From contig JADHWN010000003.1 of the NCBI GenBank assembly GCA_016783455.1, forward strand, positions 1-64,000: a DNA stretch of 64,000 nucleotides, given 5' to 3'. Below, one piece after another: positions 17,102 to 26,164 of this stretch. Made by a program: the position numbers and the translations under genes. The notes under the pieces were generated by a model that made no database searches, was not told the origin of the DNA, and was given only the letters and a program-made list of their open reading frames with translations. The DNA is from Candidatus Bathyarchaeota archaeon. GTDB lineage: Archaea > Thermoproteota > Bathyarchaeia > TCS64. The first letter of the stretch is position 1, and every line of letters starts with the position of its first letter.

Positions 17102-19975
17102 TTGAGCGCGCGCGAATGTTCAAACGGTAGGGAAGACCCCGTCAAGGCTCTACTCCTGCTTATACTTCTGAGCGCGCTCGCCTCGTCCCTCCTATTCTCC
17201 ATTCCCTCGTACTCTCAGTCATTCGTCACGGGGACAGTTGTGGACGAGGACGGGGTTGCTGTAGAGGGCGCGAAGGTCTCCCTCTGGTTCGGGAGGAAGC
17301 ACTTCACATCGGCGCTCACTGATGCTGAGGGCTTCTTCGAGCTCGAATACGAGGCTGTCACCGGGTACAATGTCTCGGTCTACGCTGACGACCCCTCCAC
17401 GCCTGGGGTGGATTATCTGCCCGTGTGGGTCCAGTTCGCGGATCTCCTGGAGCCGGGGGCGGTCATCACACTGAGGCCCGGGGCCTCGCTACTCCTGGAG
17501 GGGGATGTCCAGTTCGTCTTCTCCAACAGCATCCCTGAGAACCTGCTCTACGCGGTCCTGGAACCGGATTCGGGGGGGCTGATGATGCAGTACGGTGTTC
17601 CCATTCTCTACGGCTCCCATGAGAGGGGTCAGAGCTACTTCCTGGATCTGGAGTCCAGTCACCTCATTGTCCCTGCCGGCAAGCCATTCATTCTGGAGGT
17701 CAACTCCTCGATCCTCGTTGTAAGGATGGAGGTCTACTCCTTCGAGGTAGATGAGCATAGGAGTAGGACCCTTGGCAAGGGGGAACTCGCTTCACTGGAC
17801 GTCCGCTCCTATTCCATTGGCTTCAACCTCGAGATCGTCTCCACCCTGATGGACGAGGTGAAGGCCAGAATCGACTACATGGTGGAGAAGGGCTTCTACA
17901 TGGTGAAGGAGAGGAGCACGACGGCGACAGCGGAGGGTGCCTTCTCCGACGCACAGTCACTCCTCTCCGCCGGTCGATACGTCGAGAGCTTCGGCTTCTC
18001 CAAGATGAGCTACATCGATCTCGCCCAGGTCAGAGCTCGGATAATCAACATGCAGGCCGACGCGACCTCGTCGGTCTACATAATCGTCGTGTTCCTGGCC
18101 CTGACCTCCACGACGATTGCCTTCCTCCTCACGAACAGCGACCCCACGAAGATCCTGGGGAGCGCCGCCGTCTACGCCTGCTTCCTCGCCGTCCTCTACG
18201 TGGCGTACCCTGGCAGCGCCCTTGTCCCGTTCATGGGTTTCCTCCAGGCGGGGGTGCTCTCCCTCATTGGATCCCTGTTCCTAGCGATCCTCCTGCCCCG
18301 CTGGATGAAGGGCGCGAGCAGGAGGGGGATGGTGCCACTGCGTAACATATTGGTCCCCATCTTCTCCATGGCGAAGAGGAGCATCAGGCGCCGGCGTCTC
18401 AGGTTCCTGCTCACGCTGATCTCGATTACGGTGCTTGTCATGAGCTTCGTGACCCTTACCTCCTTCTCCGAGACCCACGACCTCCTCGTCAGGAGGATCT
18501 CAGCGGCCCCCACTCCTGTGAACGGGGTCCTGCTCCGTACTGCAGGCTACTCCTTCGAGACCCCCGCGTTCCTCCCGGAGGGAGGCGTGAGCCTGGAATG
18601 GCTCATAAGGCAGCCCGAGGTCGCACTTGCCTCGCAAAAGGTCGAGAACCTTCCCTCTATCCGACCCGTCACCACATTGAACGGGGTGCGTATATACGGC
18701 GTCGTGGGCTTCGACTCCGACCTTGAGGACAATGTCCTGGGCCTCAGCTCGGTGCTCGAGGAGGGGCAGCTCCCCTCGGAGGGAGGGGTCGTCATCTCGG
18801 AGGATCTCCGAGACACACTTGATGTTGACGTCGGCGAAACCCTCCTCCTGGGGGGCATGGAGCTGGTGCTTGAGGGAGTCTTCGACGACGCCTCCATCTG
18901 GGCGTTGAGGGACCTCGACGGCTCGAGCTACCTACCCGGGAAGGAGGAGAACATTAACCCCCCGGAGGAGCAACCTATGTACCAAATCGTGCGCTGCGAG
19001 ACAGACGAGATAGTCCTCCTCGACCTGACGACGGCGATGAACCTTCCCCTCGTCAGGGTCTCCAGGATAGACGTGTCCGTCAACGAGGGCGTCGACGTGG
19101 GCGTCCTCGCGGAGAGGCTCGCCCTTGAGAGGGGATACTGGGCGTGGTCCGCCTCGGAGGCCGGGGTCCACGTGGCCCTGATGGGTAGCTACCTTGAGGG
19201 GAAGGGGCTCCCCCTGATAGTCCCCTGGACGATCGTCGTCCTCAACGTCGTGGTCACGATGCTAAACTCGATGTACGAGAGGAGGAAGGAGATCCACATC
19301 CTCTCGTCGGTGGGCCTCAACCCCTCCCAGATCGGCACCATCTTCGTGGCGGAGGCCTCCATAATCGGCCTTACGGGGGGCGGGATAGGCTACCTCATGG
19401 GGATGGTCCTGTACAAGGGGATGTCCCTGTTCGGCGTGGCGCTGGAGGTCGAGCAGAAGGTCTCCGCTTTCTGGAGCCTGGCCTCCATCGGTATCGCCAT
19501 GACGGCGGTCGTCATGGGGGCCGTCGCCTCGCTCAGGAGCTCCACGGTGATCACCCCGTCCCTCCAGAGGCGGTGGAGGATCTCGGGGGAGAAGGAGGGG
19601 GTGTTCAGGCCCTGGGAGATCGCGATGCCCGTCAGGCTCCTCCCCGAGCAGGTCCCCTACTTCAAGGAGTACGTTCTGGGGGAGCTGAGGGCGCTGGAGA
19701 CGGACATGACGAAGAAGACCTCGATGATTAAGGTCTACGAGGATGGCAAGGCGCTGAATATCTCCTTCGTCTACTCCTCAGCAAGCCCCACCGTCGGGGA
19801 GCTCTACACCCGGAACACGCTGATCATCACGGAGAACGGAGAGAAGGAGGTGGAGGTGAAGATGTCTTCATTGGGGGAGCGGCAGTGGTCCCACGAGGTG
19901 GGATCCATGGTGAGGATGATAATCATGAGGTGGAGCACCAGCCAGACCAGGGTCATCGGGTCCGGGAAGGACTGA
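17102..19975 (+). CDS. Large FtsX/MacB-type permease with N-terminal carboxypeptidase-regulatory-like ectodomain
   Basis: 957 residues. A signal segment (about 17-37) leads to a beta-sandwich, VVDEDGVAVEGAKVSLW (about 45-60), of the carboxypeptidase-regulatory type. A long secreted region follows. Three to four TM helices around 325-405, then RRRLRFLLTLISITVL, start an FtsX-like half. An extracellular MacB-like domain precedes the C-terminal TMs with ERRKEIHILSSVGLNPSQI and a roughly 120-residue soluble tail. The TTG start has SD AGAGGAA upstream. It converges on an ABC ATPase/permease pair 4 bases away, so it may be the export partner of that ATPase despite opposite strands. Confidence 0.8.
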   Translation: MSARECSNGREDPVKALLLLILLSALASSLLFSIPSYSQSFVTGTVVDEDGVAVEGAKVSLWFGRKHFTSALTDAEGFFELEYEAVTGYNVSVYADDPSTPGVDYLPVWVQFADLLEPGAVITLRPGASLLLEGDVQFVFSNSIPENLLYAVLEPDSGGLMMQYGVPILYGSHERGQSYFLDLESSHLIVPAGKPFILEVNSSILVVRMEVYSFEVDEHRSRTLGKGELASLDVRSYSIGFNLEIVSTLMDEVKARIDYMVEKGFYMVKERSTTATAEGAFSDAQSLLSAGRYVESFGFSKMSYIDLAQVRARIINMQADATSSVYIIVVFLALTSTTIAFLLTNSDPTKILGSAAVYACFLAVLYVAYPGSALVPFMGFLQAGVLSLIGSLFLAILLPRWMKGASRRGMVPLRNILVPIFSMAKRSIRRRRLRFLLTLISITVLVMSFVTLTSFSETHDLLVRRISAAPTPVNGVLLRTAGYSFETPAFLPEGGVSLEWLIRQPEVALASQKVENLPSIRPVTTLNGVRIYGVVGFDSDLEDNVLGLSSVLEEGQLPSEGGVVISEDLRDTLDVDVGETLLLGGMELVLEGVFDDASIWALRDLDGSSYLPGKEENINPPEEQPMYQIVRCETDEIVLLDLTTAMNLPLVRVSRIDVSVNEGVDVGVLAERLALERGYWAWSASEAGVHVALMGSYLEGKGLPLIVPWTIVVLNVVVTMLNSMYERRKEIHILSSVGLNPSQIGTIFVAEASIIGLTGGGIGYLMGMVLYKGMSLFGVALEVEQKVSAFWSLASIGIAMTAVVMGAVASLRSSTVITPSLQRRWRISGEKEGVFRPWEIAMPVRLLPEQVPYFKEYVLGELRALETDMTKKTSMIKVYEDGKALNISFVYSSASPTVGELYTRNTLIITENGEKEVEVKMSSLGERQWSHEVGSMVRMIIMRWSTSQTRVIGSGKD

Positions 19976-19979
19976 CTTC

Positions 19980-20672
19980 TCAGCCTCTCTCGATCTTCTC
20001 TATTGCGCCGTCCCGCATCCAGACCACGCGGTCGCTGGCGGTGATCATCTTGAGGTCGTGGGTGGCCGCTATCAGGGTCATCCCCCGGGTCCTGTTGAGC
20101 CCGTGGAGGAGGTCGATGATCTCCATCCCGGTGTTCAGGTCCAGGTTCCCGGTGGGCTCATCCGCCAAGATTATCGCCGGGTCGTTCGCCATGGCACGGG
20201 CGATGGCCACCCGCTGCTGCTGCCCTGCGGAGAGCTCCCCGGGCCTGTGGTGGACCCTCTCCCCGAGGCCCACGGATGTCAGGAGCTTCTGGGCTTTCTC
20301 GAGCCCCTCGTCCCTGGGCACGCCGGCGAAGACGGTGGGCAGCGAGACGTTCTCCAGGGCTGTGAGGACGGGTATCAGGTTGAACGTCTGGAAGATGTAG
20401 CCTATCTTCCGGCACCTGAGCCAGGCGAGCTCGTAGGCGTCAAGCTGGGAGATGTCGACGCCGTCGATGTAGACCTTCCCCCTGGTCGGCCGGTCGAGGC
20501 CGCCTACGAGGTTGAACAGTGTGGTCTTCCCTGACCCAGAAGGGCCCACGATGGAGAGGTACTCCCCCCTGTTGATCTCTATGTCGACGCCGTCCAGGGC
20601 CTTTATCTGGACTCCGCCCATCTCGTAGTGACGGGTCAGGTCCTCAAGCTGGATTATCATGTCAAAGCTCAT
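19980..20672 (-). CDS. ABC transporter ATP-binding protein (LolD/MacB type)
   Basis: 230 residues. Walker A GPSGSGKTT, the Q-loop in FQTFNLIPVLTALENV, signature LSAGQQQR, and Walker B ILADEPTGNLD followed by the His of the switch region are all present. The family powers FtsX/MacB permeases in lipoprotein or peptide export and cell-envelope tasks. The frame extends to 20732, but ATG 20672 lies 9 bases after GGAGG; ATG 20660 is the alternative. It overlaps the end of the upstream permease gene, so the two are translationally coupled. Confidence 0.9.
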   Translation of the reverse strand: MSFDMIIQLEDLTRHYEMGGVQIKALDGVDIEINRGEYLSIVGPSGSGKTTLFNLVGGLDRPTRGKVYIDGVDISQLDAYELAWLRCRKIGYIFQTFNLIPVLTALENVSLPTVFAGVPRDEGLEKAQKLLTSVGLGERVHHRPGELSAGQQQRVAIARAMANDPAIILADEPTGNLDLNTGMEIIDLLHGLNRTRGMTLIAATHDLKMITASDRVVWMRDGAIEKIERG

Positions 20673-21273
20673 ATCTAAGTGCCTCCACGGGGTTGAGCTT
20701 GGCAGCATGGCGCGCGGGGTAGATGGTCGCAATCACTGAGAGGAATATCGAGAGAAACGTCGATCCCAGGAAGAGGATCAGGATCTCGGTTGCAGGGACC
20801 TTGAGGATGATATCGAAGCCAGTTGTGCCTCCTGTGGATATGAGGGCTCCGATGATTCCCAGGAAGAACCCTAGTATGCCGCCGATCCCTCCCTGGATGA
20901 GGGATTCCACGAGGAAGAGGAGGAGGATGTGCCTGTCCATGGCCCCTATGCACTTCAGGGTCCCGATCTCCCGGTACCGCTCGTAGACAGCGATGAGGAC
21001 CGCGTTCGTGATCCCGACGACGGAGACGATGAGGGCGACGAACATAAGCCAGTACTGGTAGGACTCTATGCTCAGGTGGGCTCCCCCCGCTGCGATGAAC
21101 GCCCTGTAGAAGGAGTCTGTGAAGAGGAGCGTTGAGAGGAAGGCGATCCCCAGGGCGATCGATGAGATGTTGATGAGCGCCCGGTCACGCCGCTTCTTGA
21201 TGTAGTCGTATCCCAGTCTGAGGGCGTCCCCTAGTCCGAAGCTCACGCGTCCCGGGGAACCATGTTCTGCCAT
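20662..21273 (-). CDS. Minimal FtsX-like ABC permease
   Basis: 203 residues. One N-terminal TM (about 33-52) is followed after only about 15 residues by the C-terminal FtsX triplet of helices. It carries the hallmark YERYREIGTLKCIGA and the end PARHAAKLNPVEALRYEL. The usual 200-residue extracellular domain is missing. Typical MacB/LolC permeases are about 400 residues, so this is either a genuine minimal permease or an internally deleted one; the frame itself is intact. It pairs with the overlapping ATPase gene. Confidence 0.85.
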   Translation of the reverse strand: MAEHGSPGRVSFGLGDALRLGYDYIKKRRDRALINISSIALGIAFLSTLLFTDSFYRAFIAAGGAHLSIESYQYWLMFVALIVSVVGITNAVLIAVYERYREIGTLKCIGAMDRHILLLFLVESLIQGGIGGILGFFLGIIGALISTGGTTGFDIILKVPATEILILFLGSTFLSIFLSVIATIYPARHAAKLNPVEALRYEL

Positions 21274-21390
21274 TGACTCAAGGAATAACTCAGTAGGATG
21301 TAAAGAATCTTTCCTATGGTAACCGGACTTCCCTCTAGGTTAGCGGTTAAATGAGAAAAATGCTATCGGCTTATGAGTGGTGATTTCTGT

Positions 21391-21594
21391 CTAGTTGGGC
21401 TTGTTGTCGTCCCATCCGTCGTCCCAGTCGTCGACGTCGGCATCGCTCTCGTCGTCAGCCTCGTCTTCCCATCCTACGCAGTCGTAGCAGAGCTTCCCCT
21501 TAATATCCCCGCATTCGTCGCAGAACTTGCACTCGCACTGGGAGCACTCAGTCACCTTGATGGCCTCCATACCGCAAATTTCGCATTTTGGCAT
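21391..21594 (-). CDS. Small double zinc-ribbon protein with acidic tail
   Basis: 67 residues. Cys pairs at CEIC, CSQCEC, CDEC and CYDC indicate one or two zinc sites of B-box or ribbon type. The C-terminal third is almost only Asp, Glu and Trp (VDDWDDGWDD). ATG 21594 is chosen because GGGTGAAGA lies about 10 bases upstream; a TTG two codons earlier is less likely. An acidic tail on a zinc ribbon suggests a protein-interaction adaptor or nucleic-acid mimic. No known family is recognised. Confidence 0.7.
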   Translation of the reverse strand: MPKCEICGMEAIKVTECSQCECKFCDECGDIKGKLCYDCVGWEDEADDESDADVDDWDDGWDDNKPN

Positions 21595-21635
21595 GGTCAA
21601 TCTTCACCCAATTTCTAGGGTGGAATAATACTCCT

Positions 21636-21645
21636 TTATAAATAT
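21636..21645 (-). promoter_or_regulatory. TATA-like element of the zinc-ribbon gene
   Basis: On the minus strand TATTTATAAA lies about 45 bases upstream of the ATG at 21594, with the SD in the predicted leader. Confidence 0.5.
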
Positions 21646-21691
21646 ATTGAAGCCGATTTCCAGATTGGGCACCTGTACATGCCCACCCGGC

Positions 21692-21699
21692 TTTTATAT
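21692..21699 (+). promoter_or_regulatory. TATA-like element of the amidohydrolase gene
   Basis: TTTTATAT lies about 37 bases before the GTG start at 21733. AAGGAGATC follows as the SD. Confidence 0.5.
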
Positions 21700-21732
21700 C
21701 CTGCCAACATCTGAGGTCAAGGAGATCAAGCC

Positions 21733-22710
21733 GTGAACATAGACTTCCATAATCACTTCTACCCTAAGGGATACATGGACGAGCTGAGTAGGGGGGAGGG
21801 CTACGCGCGGGTCGAGACAGACGACCAGAGCAGGCTCCTCGTCCACTACGAGGGAGACTACAACATAGTGGTGGGCCCCCACGTCGTCATCGAGGATAGG
21901 CTGAAGGCCATGGACCGGTGCGGCGTCGACATGCAGGTCCTCACGCTGACGACCCCCAGCGTGGAGAGGGAGGCCCCGGAGAGGGGGATCAGGCTCGCGA
22001 GGTTGGCGAACGACGGGTTCAGGGAGGTCTGCGAGGAGCACCCCGACAGGTTCGTCGCCCTCGCGGCCCTTCCTCTTCAGGACCCTGAGGCCTCGGCGGA
22101 GGAGCTGGAGCGAGCCGTGAAGGAGTGCGGCCTCAAGGGGGGCACACTGATGACCAACGTGGGCGGGAGGCCCCTGGACCTCCCCGAGCTCATGCCCGTC
22201 TACGAGAAGGCGGTGAAGCTCGACGTCCCCCTTTTCATCCACCCCACGTCGCCCATGAACTCCACGTGGATGGGCGACTACAGGCTCGTCCCGATACTCG
22301 GCTTCGGCGTGGACACGACCCTCAACATCCTCAGGATGGTCTTCAGCGGCATGCTGGACAGGCTCCCGAACCTCAAGCTGGTGGCCTCCCACCTCGGAGG
22401 GGTCTTCTCCTACCTCAGGGGGAGGATAGACATCGGCTACAAGGCCTACCCCGAGTGCAAGGAGAACATCTCGGAGCCTCCCGAGAACTATCTGAAGAGG
22501 ATCTGGATGGACTCCATCATCTACGACCAGGACAACCTGGAGTCGGCCATCGCCTTCTCGGGGGTCGAGAAGATAGTCCTGGGGAGTGACCACCCCCACC
22601 AGATAGGCGACTTGGCAAACGCCGTGGGGAGGATAGAGAGGCTGGACATCAGCGATGGCGATAAGGAAAAGATCCTCTGGGGGAACGCCGCCAAGCTGCT
22701 GAAGATATAA
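21733..22710 (+). CDS. Amidohydrolase of the ACMSD-like decarboxylase family
   Basis: 325 residues. The metal motif FHNHFYP (HxH) is at residues 5-11, FIHPTSP is near residue 172, ASHLGG near 218 and the catalytic Asp in GSDHPHQIG near 285. This order is typical of the aminocarboxymuconate-semialdehyde decarboxylase branch, which handles aromatic or dienoic carboxylates and related hydrolyses. The GTG start has AGGAGATC 6 bases upstream. The actual substrate is unknown. It converges on the AOR gene, whose aldehyde or acid products could be related, though this is speculative. Confidence 0.85.
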   Translation: MNIDFHNHFYPKGYMDELSRGEGYARVETDDQSRLLVHYEGDYNIVVGPHVVIEDRLKAMDRCGVDMQVLTLTTPSVEREAPERGIRLARLANDGFREVCEEHPDRFVALAALPLQDPEASAEELERAVKECGLKGGTLMTNVGGRPLDLPELMPVYEKAVKLDVPLFIHPTSPMNSTWMGDYRLVPILGFGVDTTLNILRMVFSGMLDRLPNLKLVASHLGGVFSYLRGRIDIGYKAYPECKENISEPPENYLKRIWMDSIIYDQDNLESAIAFSGVEKIVLGSDHPHQIGDLANAVGRIERLDISDGDKEKILWGNAAKLLKI

Positions 22711-22758
22711 ATACCGGAGCTTCGCTGGGCACTCGGATGGGTCCGGCGACCCCCCATT

Positions 22759-24648
22759 TTATTCTATTCTGCCTAGCTCCGACGCCACTTTCGAGAGACC
22801 AAGCCCCTCAAGGGTCTCTCTCCTGGGGACCCCCGTCTCGAGGTCCCAGCCGCGCTCGGAGTAGTACTCATCGAGCATGGGCTCCTGGTCGAACACCGTC
22901 CCGCTGCTGGCGCCCTCCTCGAGGGGCTCCTCCCTGAATCTGCGGGGAAGGCTGTCGTCCCTCCGCCGTATCCCCTCCCTGACGTTGAACGCCCTCTCTA
23001 TGTTGACGATGCGAGCGCCCACGAGCCTCACCTCTGCGGGCGTCATCCTCATCCCCGTGGTCGCCTCGATGACCTCCGAGGCCCTGTCGAATGTGAGGAT
23101 CTCCATGTTCTGCATTATGTTCTTGCAGGGCTCCAGGGCGTCGATGACGGCGTTCCAGTCCTCGAAGTAGGAGATGAGCTTCCCCTTCCCTTTGTCCGCC
23201 AGGCGCAGCGTGGCCTCTGGGACCCCGAACATCTCCTCCCCTATCTTGGGGTCGTCGTTGAGCTCCAGGAAGGGCTCGCTCCTCAGGTGATCCCCGCCCC
23301 TGCTGGCCACCGCGTAGCCTAGGCCGAAGCCCTTCAGCCCCCTGGGGTCGGCCATGATGAGGTCAAGGCCCTTCACCTGCATCGTGAGGTCCATCCCCTT
23401 CCCCAGCTTCATTGCTGCGGGTTTAGTTCCGTCGGCGAGGATGTCTCCGAATCCCTCACGCATCGAAATCTTCTCTATGAGGGTGAGCATGGCCTCCCCG
23501 TTCCCCCAGGAGAGATCGAGGCCGTCCGTCTCCTCCCTGGTGAGCATGCCCCTCTCGTAGAGCTCCATGGCCCATGAGATGCACTCGCTGACGGTCAGGA
23601 CGTCCATTCCCAGCCTGTTGCACATGTCGTTTGCCTTGAGAGCCAGCTCCAGCTCCCTGTTCCCGGTGCGGGAGGTGAGGGAACCCTGGGACTCGTACTC
23701 GGGGCCCTCCCCGTAGAGCCCCGCGAACCTGCCCTCCCTGACGACGTAGAACCTGCTGCAGGGGATGGTGCAGGCGAAGCAGCCCCTGCTCTTGACGTTG
23801 AACTCCTCGGCCAGCCTCTCCCCGCTCACCTCCTCGGCGTGCTCGAAGGAGCCCGCTGTGTAGTGGCGGGTGGGCAGGAAGCCCATGGCGTTGGCCATGA
23901 GGAGTATCCGGGTCGTCCCCATCCTCCTTCGGCCCTCGTACTGCTCGTGGTTACGGATCTCCACAACAATCTCGTCGACGAGCCTCTCGAACCTCCGCGG
24001 GTGGGCAACCTCGATGGAGCCCGTCCCGCGGACCGCCAGGGCCTTGACGCCCTTCGACGCCATCACCGTGCCCATCCCCGTCCGGGAGGCGGCCCTCATC
24101 AGGTTCGCGAAGACCCCGGCAAACCTCACCCCGTTCTCAGCCGCCGGTCCAGCGATGGCCGTCTGGACCCTCCTGTCCCCCAGGTCGTCCTTGATGATGT
24201 CGTCGGTCTCGTAGACGTCCTTGCCCCTCATGTGGGTGGCGTCCTTGAACTCGACCTCTCCGTCGTTCACGTATACGTAGACAGGGCTGCTGCTCCTCCC
24301 CTCGAGGACTATCTGGTCATACCCCGCGAACTTAATCTCGGAGGCGAGGTGGCCCCCCGCGTTGGTGTCTCCCAGGATGCCGGTCTGGGGTGACTTGGCA
24401 GAGATGTTGAACCTGCTGGCCGTGGGGAACATGGTGCCCACGAGGGGCCCTGTGGCGAACATGAGCATGTTCTCGGGGCCGAGGGGATCAGTGTCCGGGC
24501 CAACCGCCTCGTAGAGCAGCTTCGAGTTAAAGCCCCTGCCTCCCAGGAACTGGAACGCCAGACTCTTGTCGAGGTCGACAGTCTTGGCCTCCCTCTTGGT
24601 GAGGTTGATACTGAGGATCTTGCCCGCGTAGCCGCCGAGTTCAGTCAT
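22759..24648 (-). CDS. aor: Aldehyde:ferredoxin oxidoreductase (tungsten/molybdenum pterin)
   Basis: 629 residues, full length for the AOR family, which oxidises aldehydes to acids with ferredoxin as acceptor. The N-terminal GRGFNSKLLYE and a GPLVGTMFPTASRF stretch belong to the pterin/cluster domain. The 4Fe-4S ligands lie in GCFACTIPC (about residues 292-300), with a fourth Cys in EPCKN near 515. It overlaps the upstream ferredoxin gene by 8 bases, so electrons probably pass to that protein. No molybdate/tungstate transporter is in the window. Confidence 0.93.
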   Translation of the reverse strand: MTELGGYAGKILSINLTKREAKTVDLDKSLAFQFLGGRGFNSKLLYEAVGPDTDPLGPENMLMFATGPLVGTMFPTASRFNISAKSPQTGILGDTNAGGHLASEIKFAGYDQIVLEGRSSSPVYVYVNDGEVEFKDATHMRGKDVYETDDIIKDDLGDRRVQTAIAGPAAENGVRFAGVFANLMRAASRTGMGTVMASKGVKALAVRGTGSIEVAHPRRFERLVDEIVVEIRNHEQYEGRRRMGTTRILLMANAMGFLPTRHYTAGSFEHAEEVSGERLAEEFNVKSRGCFACTIPCSRFYVVREGRFAGLYGEGPEYESQGSLTSRTGNRELELALKANDMCNRLGMDVLTVSECISWAMELYERGMLTREETDGLDLSWGNGEAMLTLIEKISMREGFGDILADGTKPAAMKLGKGMDLTMQVKGLDLIMADPRGLKGFGLGYAVASRGGDHLRSEPFLELNDDPKIGEEMFGVPEATLRLADKGKGKLISYFEDWNAVIDALEPCKNIMQNMEILTFDRASEVIEATTGMRMTPAEVRLVGARIVNIERAFNVREGIRRRDDSLPRRFREEPLEEGASSGTVFDQEPMLDEYYSERGWDLETGVPRRETLEGLGLSKVASELGRIE

Positions 24649-25108
24649 CTATGTTCCACTCCATTCTCAGCCTGGCGAAGGCGTCCTCAAGGGTCTCGGT
24701 GAACACACAGGACTCCACGTATCTGAGGGCGTCTGTCGGACACCTCCTGACGCACTCCGGCTCGCCTCCGCAGAGGTCGCAGATGAGGGGCCTCGAGGAG
24801 GCGTCAAGCTTGATTGCGTCATAGTTGCACGCCGTCACGCAGCTGCCGCAGCCTATACATGCCTCCTGGTCGACAGCGACAGTGCCCCCCTCGGTCCTGG
24901 AGAGGGCTCCCGTGGGGCACGTGGATATGGGGGGGCATGACTGGCACTGGCGGCAGTAGAGGGGGTAGTCGAGGCCGTGCTTGTCCTCCTTGATGACGGT
25001 GATGCGGGAGAGGCTCGGGCTAAACTTCCCCTCGTGGACGTAGGAGCACGCCAATTCGCAGACCCTGCACCCGGCGCACTCGACGGCCTCGACGATTATC
25101 CTCTTCAT
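24641..25108 (-). CDS. Four-cluster ferredoxin (HycB/DmsB type), AOR partner
   Basis: 155 residues with sixteen clustered Cys: CAGCRVCELAC, CRQCQSC with a following C-P, CIGCGSCVTAC, and CDLCGGEPECVRRC. This pattern can hold four 4Fe-4S clusters, as in the electron-transfer subunits of many oxidoreductases. Its stop overlaps the AOR start (ATGACTGA), so the two subunits are made together. It probably shuttles electrons from AOR to soluble ferredoxin or a membrane complex. Confidence 0.92.
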   Translation of the reverse strand: MKRIIVEAVECAGCRVCELACSYVHEGKFSPSLSRITVIKEDKHGLDYPLYCRQCQSCPPISTCPTGALSRTEGGTVAVDQEACIGCGSCVTACNYDAIKLDASSRPLICDLCGGEPECVRRCPTDALRYVESCVFTETLEDAFARLRMEWNIDD

Positions 25109-25147
25109 TGGGCGACAGCTCTTCCTTGGAGTTCTCTTCGATCTAAT

Positions 25148-26104
25148 CTAAACTTTACTGAGAGCCTCCCTCAGGAGGTCGGCTTCGACGTTGCCCCCGC
25201 TGACGACTACGCCTACCCTCCTGTTCTTGAACCGCTGCGGGTCCTCCATGATGGCCGCCGCCCCCACGGCCCCGGCTCCCTCTACGACCTGGTGCTGGTG
25301 CTTCAGGAGCCTTCCCATGGCCTCCAGGATCGTCTCCTCCTGCACCAGGATTATCTCGTCCACGTACCTCCTGCAGAGGTCGAACGTGACCGAGCCCTCC
25401 TCGATGCCACCGTGGAGCCCCTCCGCCACGGAGTCACCCAGCTTCATCTCGACGATACGCCCCTCACGGATGCTCTCGTACATCACGGGGGAGGCCACCG
25501 ACTGGACGCCGATGACCTCGACCTCAGCGTTTATCCCCTTGAGGGCACATCCGACGCCGGATATCAGCCCTCCGCCCCCAAGCGGGACGATGGCGACGTC
25601 GATCTCCGGCCAGGCTTCAGCCACCTCGAGGCCGATGGTCCCCTGGCCCGCCACGATGTCGAGGTCGTTGTAGGCTGACGCGAAGACCAGTCCCTCATCC
25701 CTCTCGAGTTCCCTGGCGTGAGTCTCGGCCTCCATATACTCGTCACCGTGCACGATGAGCCTGACTCCGTAGCGCTCGATGGCCTCCCGTTTGATCATGG
25801 GCGTGTTCGAGGGCACCACAATGGTCGCGTCGACGCCGAGGATCCGGGCCGCGTGGCCCACTCCCTGGGCATGGTTTCCAGCCGAGGCGGTGACCACCCC
25901 TTTCGCCCTCTCCTCGGGTGAGAGCTTCAGCATCTTGTTGAGGGCGCCCCTCACCTTGAACGAGCCCGTGAGCTGCTGGTTCTCCAGCTTGAGCCTGACC
26001 TCTCCCCCGGACAGGTCGCTGAGGAACGCGGATCCGTCGAGAGGGGTCTCCCTGACGTGCCCTGATATGCGTCTCCTGGCCCTGTAGACGTCCCTGAGCT
26101 CCAT
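25148..26104 (-). CDS. Threonine/serine dehydratase (PLP)
   Basis: 318 residues. The PLP lysine lies in GSFKVRGALN, the phosphate-binding loop in PLGGGGLISG, and SAGNHAQG is the substrate loop. There is no C-terminal ACT domain, so it resembles catabolic TdcB or the short archaeal IlvA forms rather than the feedback-inhibited type. It would deaminate threonine to 2-oxobutyrate, for isoleucine or catabolism. ATG 26104 is chosen because GGGTGAGG lies a few bases upstream; further ATG/GTG codons exist up to 26125. Confidence 0.9.
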   Translation of the reverse strand: MELRDVYRARRRISGHVRETPLDGSAFLSDLSGGEVRLKLENQQLTGSFKVRGALNKMLKLSPEERAKGVVTASAGNHAQGVGHAARILGVDATIVVPSNTPMIKREAIERYGVRLIVHGDEYMEAETHARELERDEGLVFASAYNDLDIVAGQGTIGLEVAEAWPEIDVAIVPLGGGGLISGVGCALKGINAEVEVIGVQSVASPVMYESIREGRIVEMKLGDSVAEGLHGGIEEGSVTFDLCRRYVDEIILVQEETILEAMGRLLKHQHQVVEGAGAVGAAAIMEDPQRFKNRRVGVVVSGGNVEADLLREALSKV

Positions 26105-26129
26105 CACGTGCATCCTCACCCTCACAGGC

Positions 26130-26141
26130 TTATTTATTTAA
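26130..26141. promoter_or_regulatory. Shared A/T box between divergent genes
   Basis: TTATTTATTTAA lies about 26 bases from the dehydratase start and about 25-35 bases from the nucleoside hydrolase start. It could serve as TATA in both directions. Confidence 0.4.
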
Positions 26142-26164
26142 TCACCCATGATCAGTCGAAGGCA

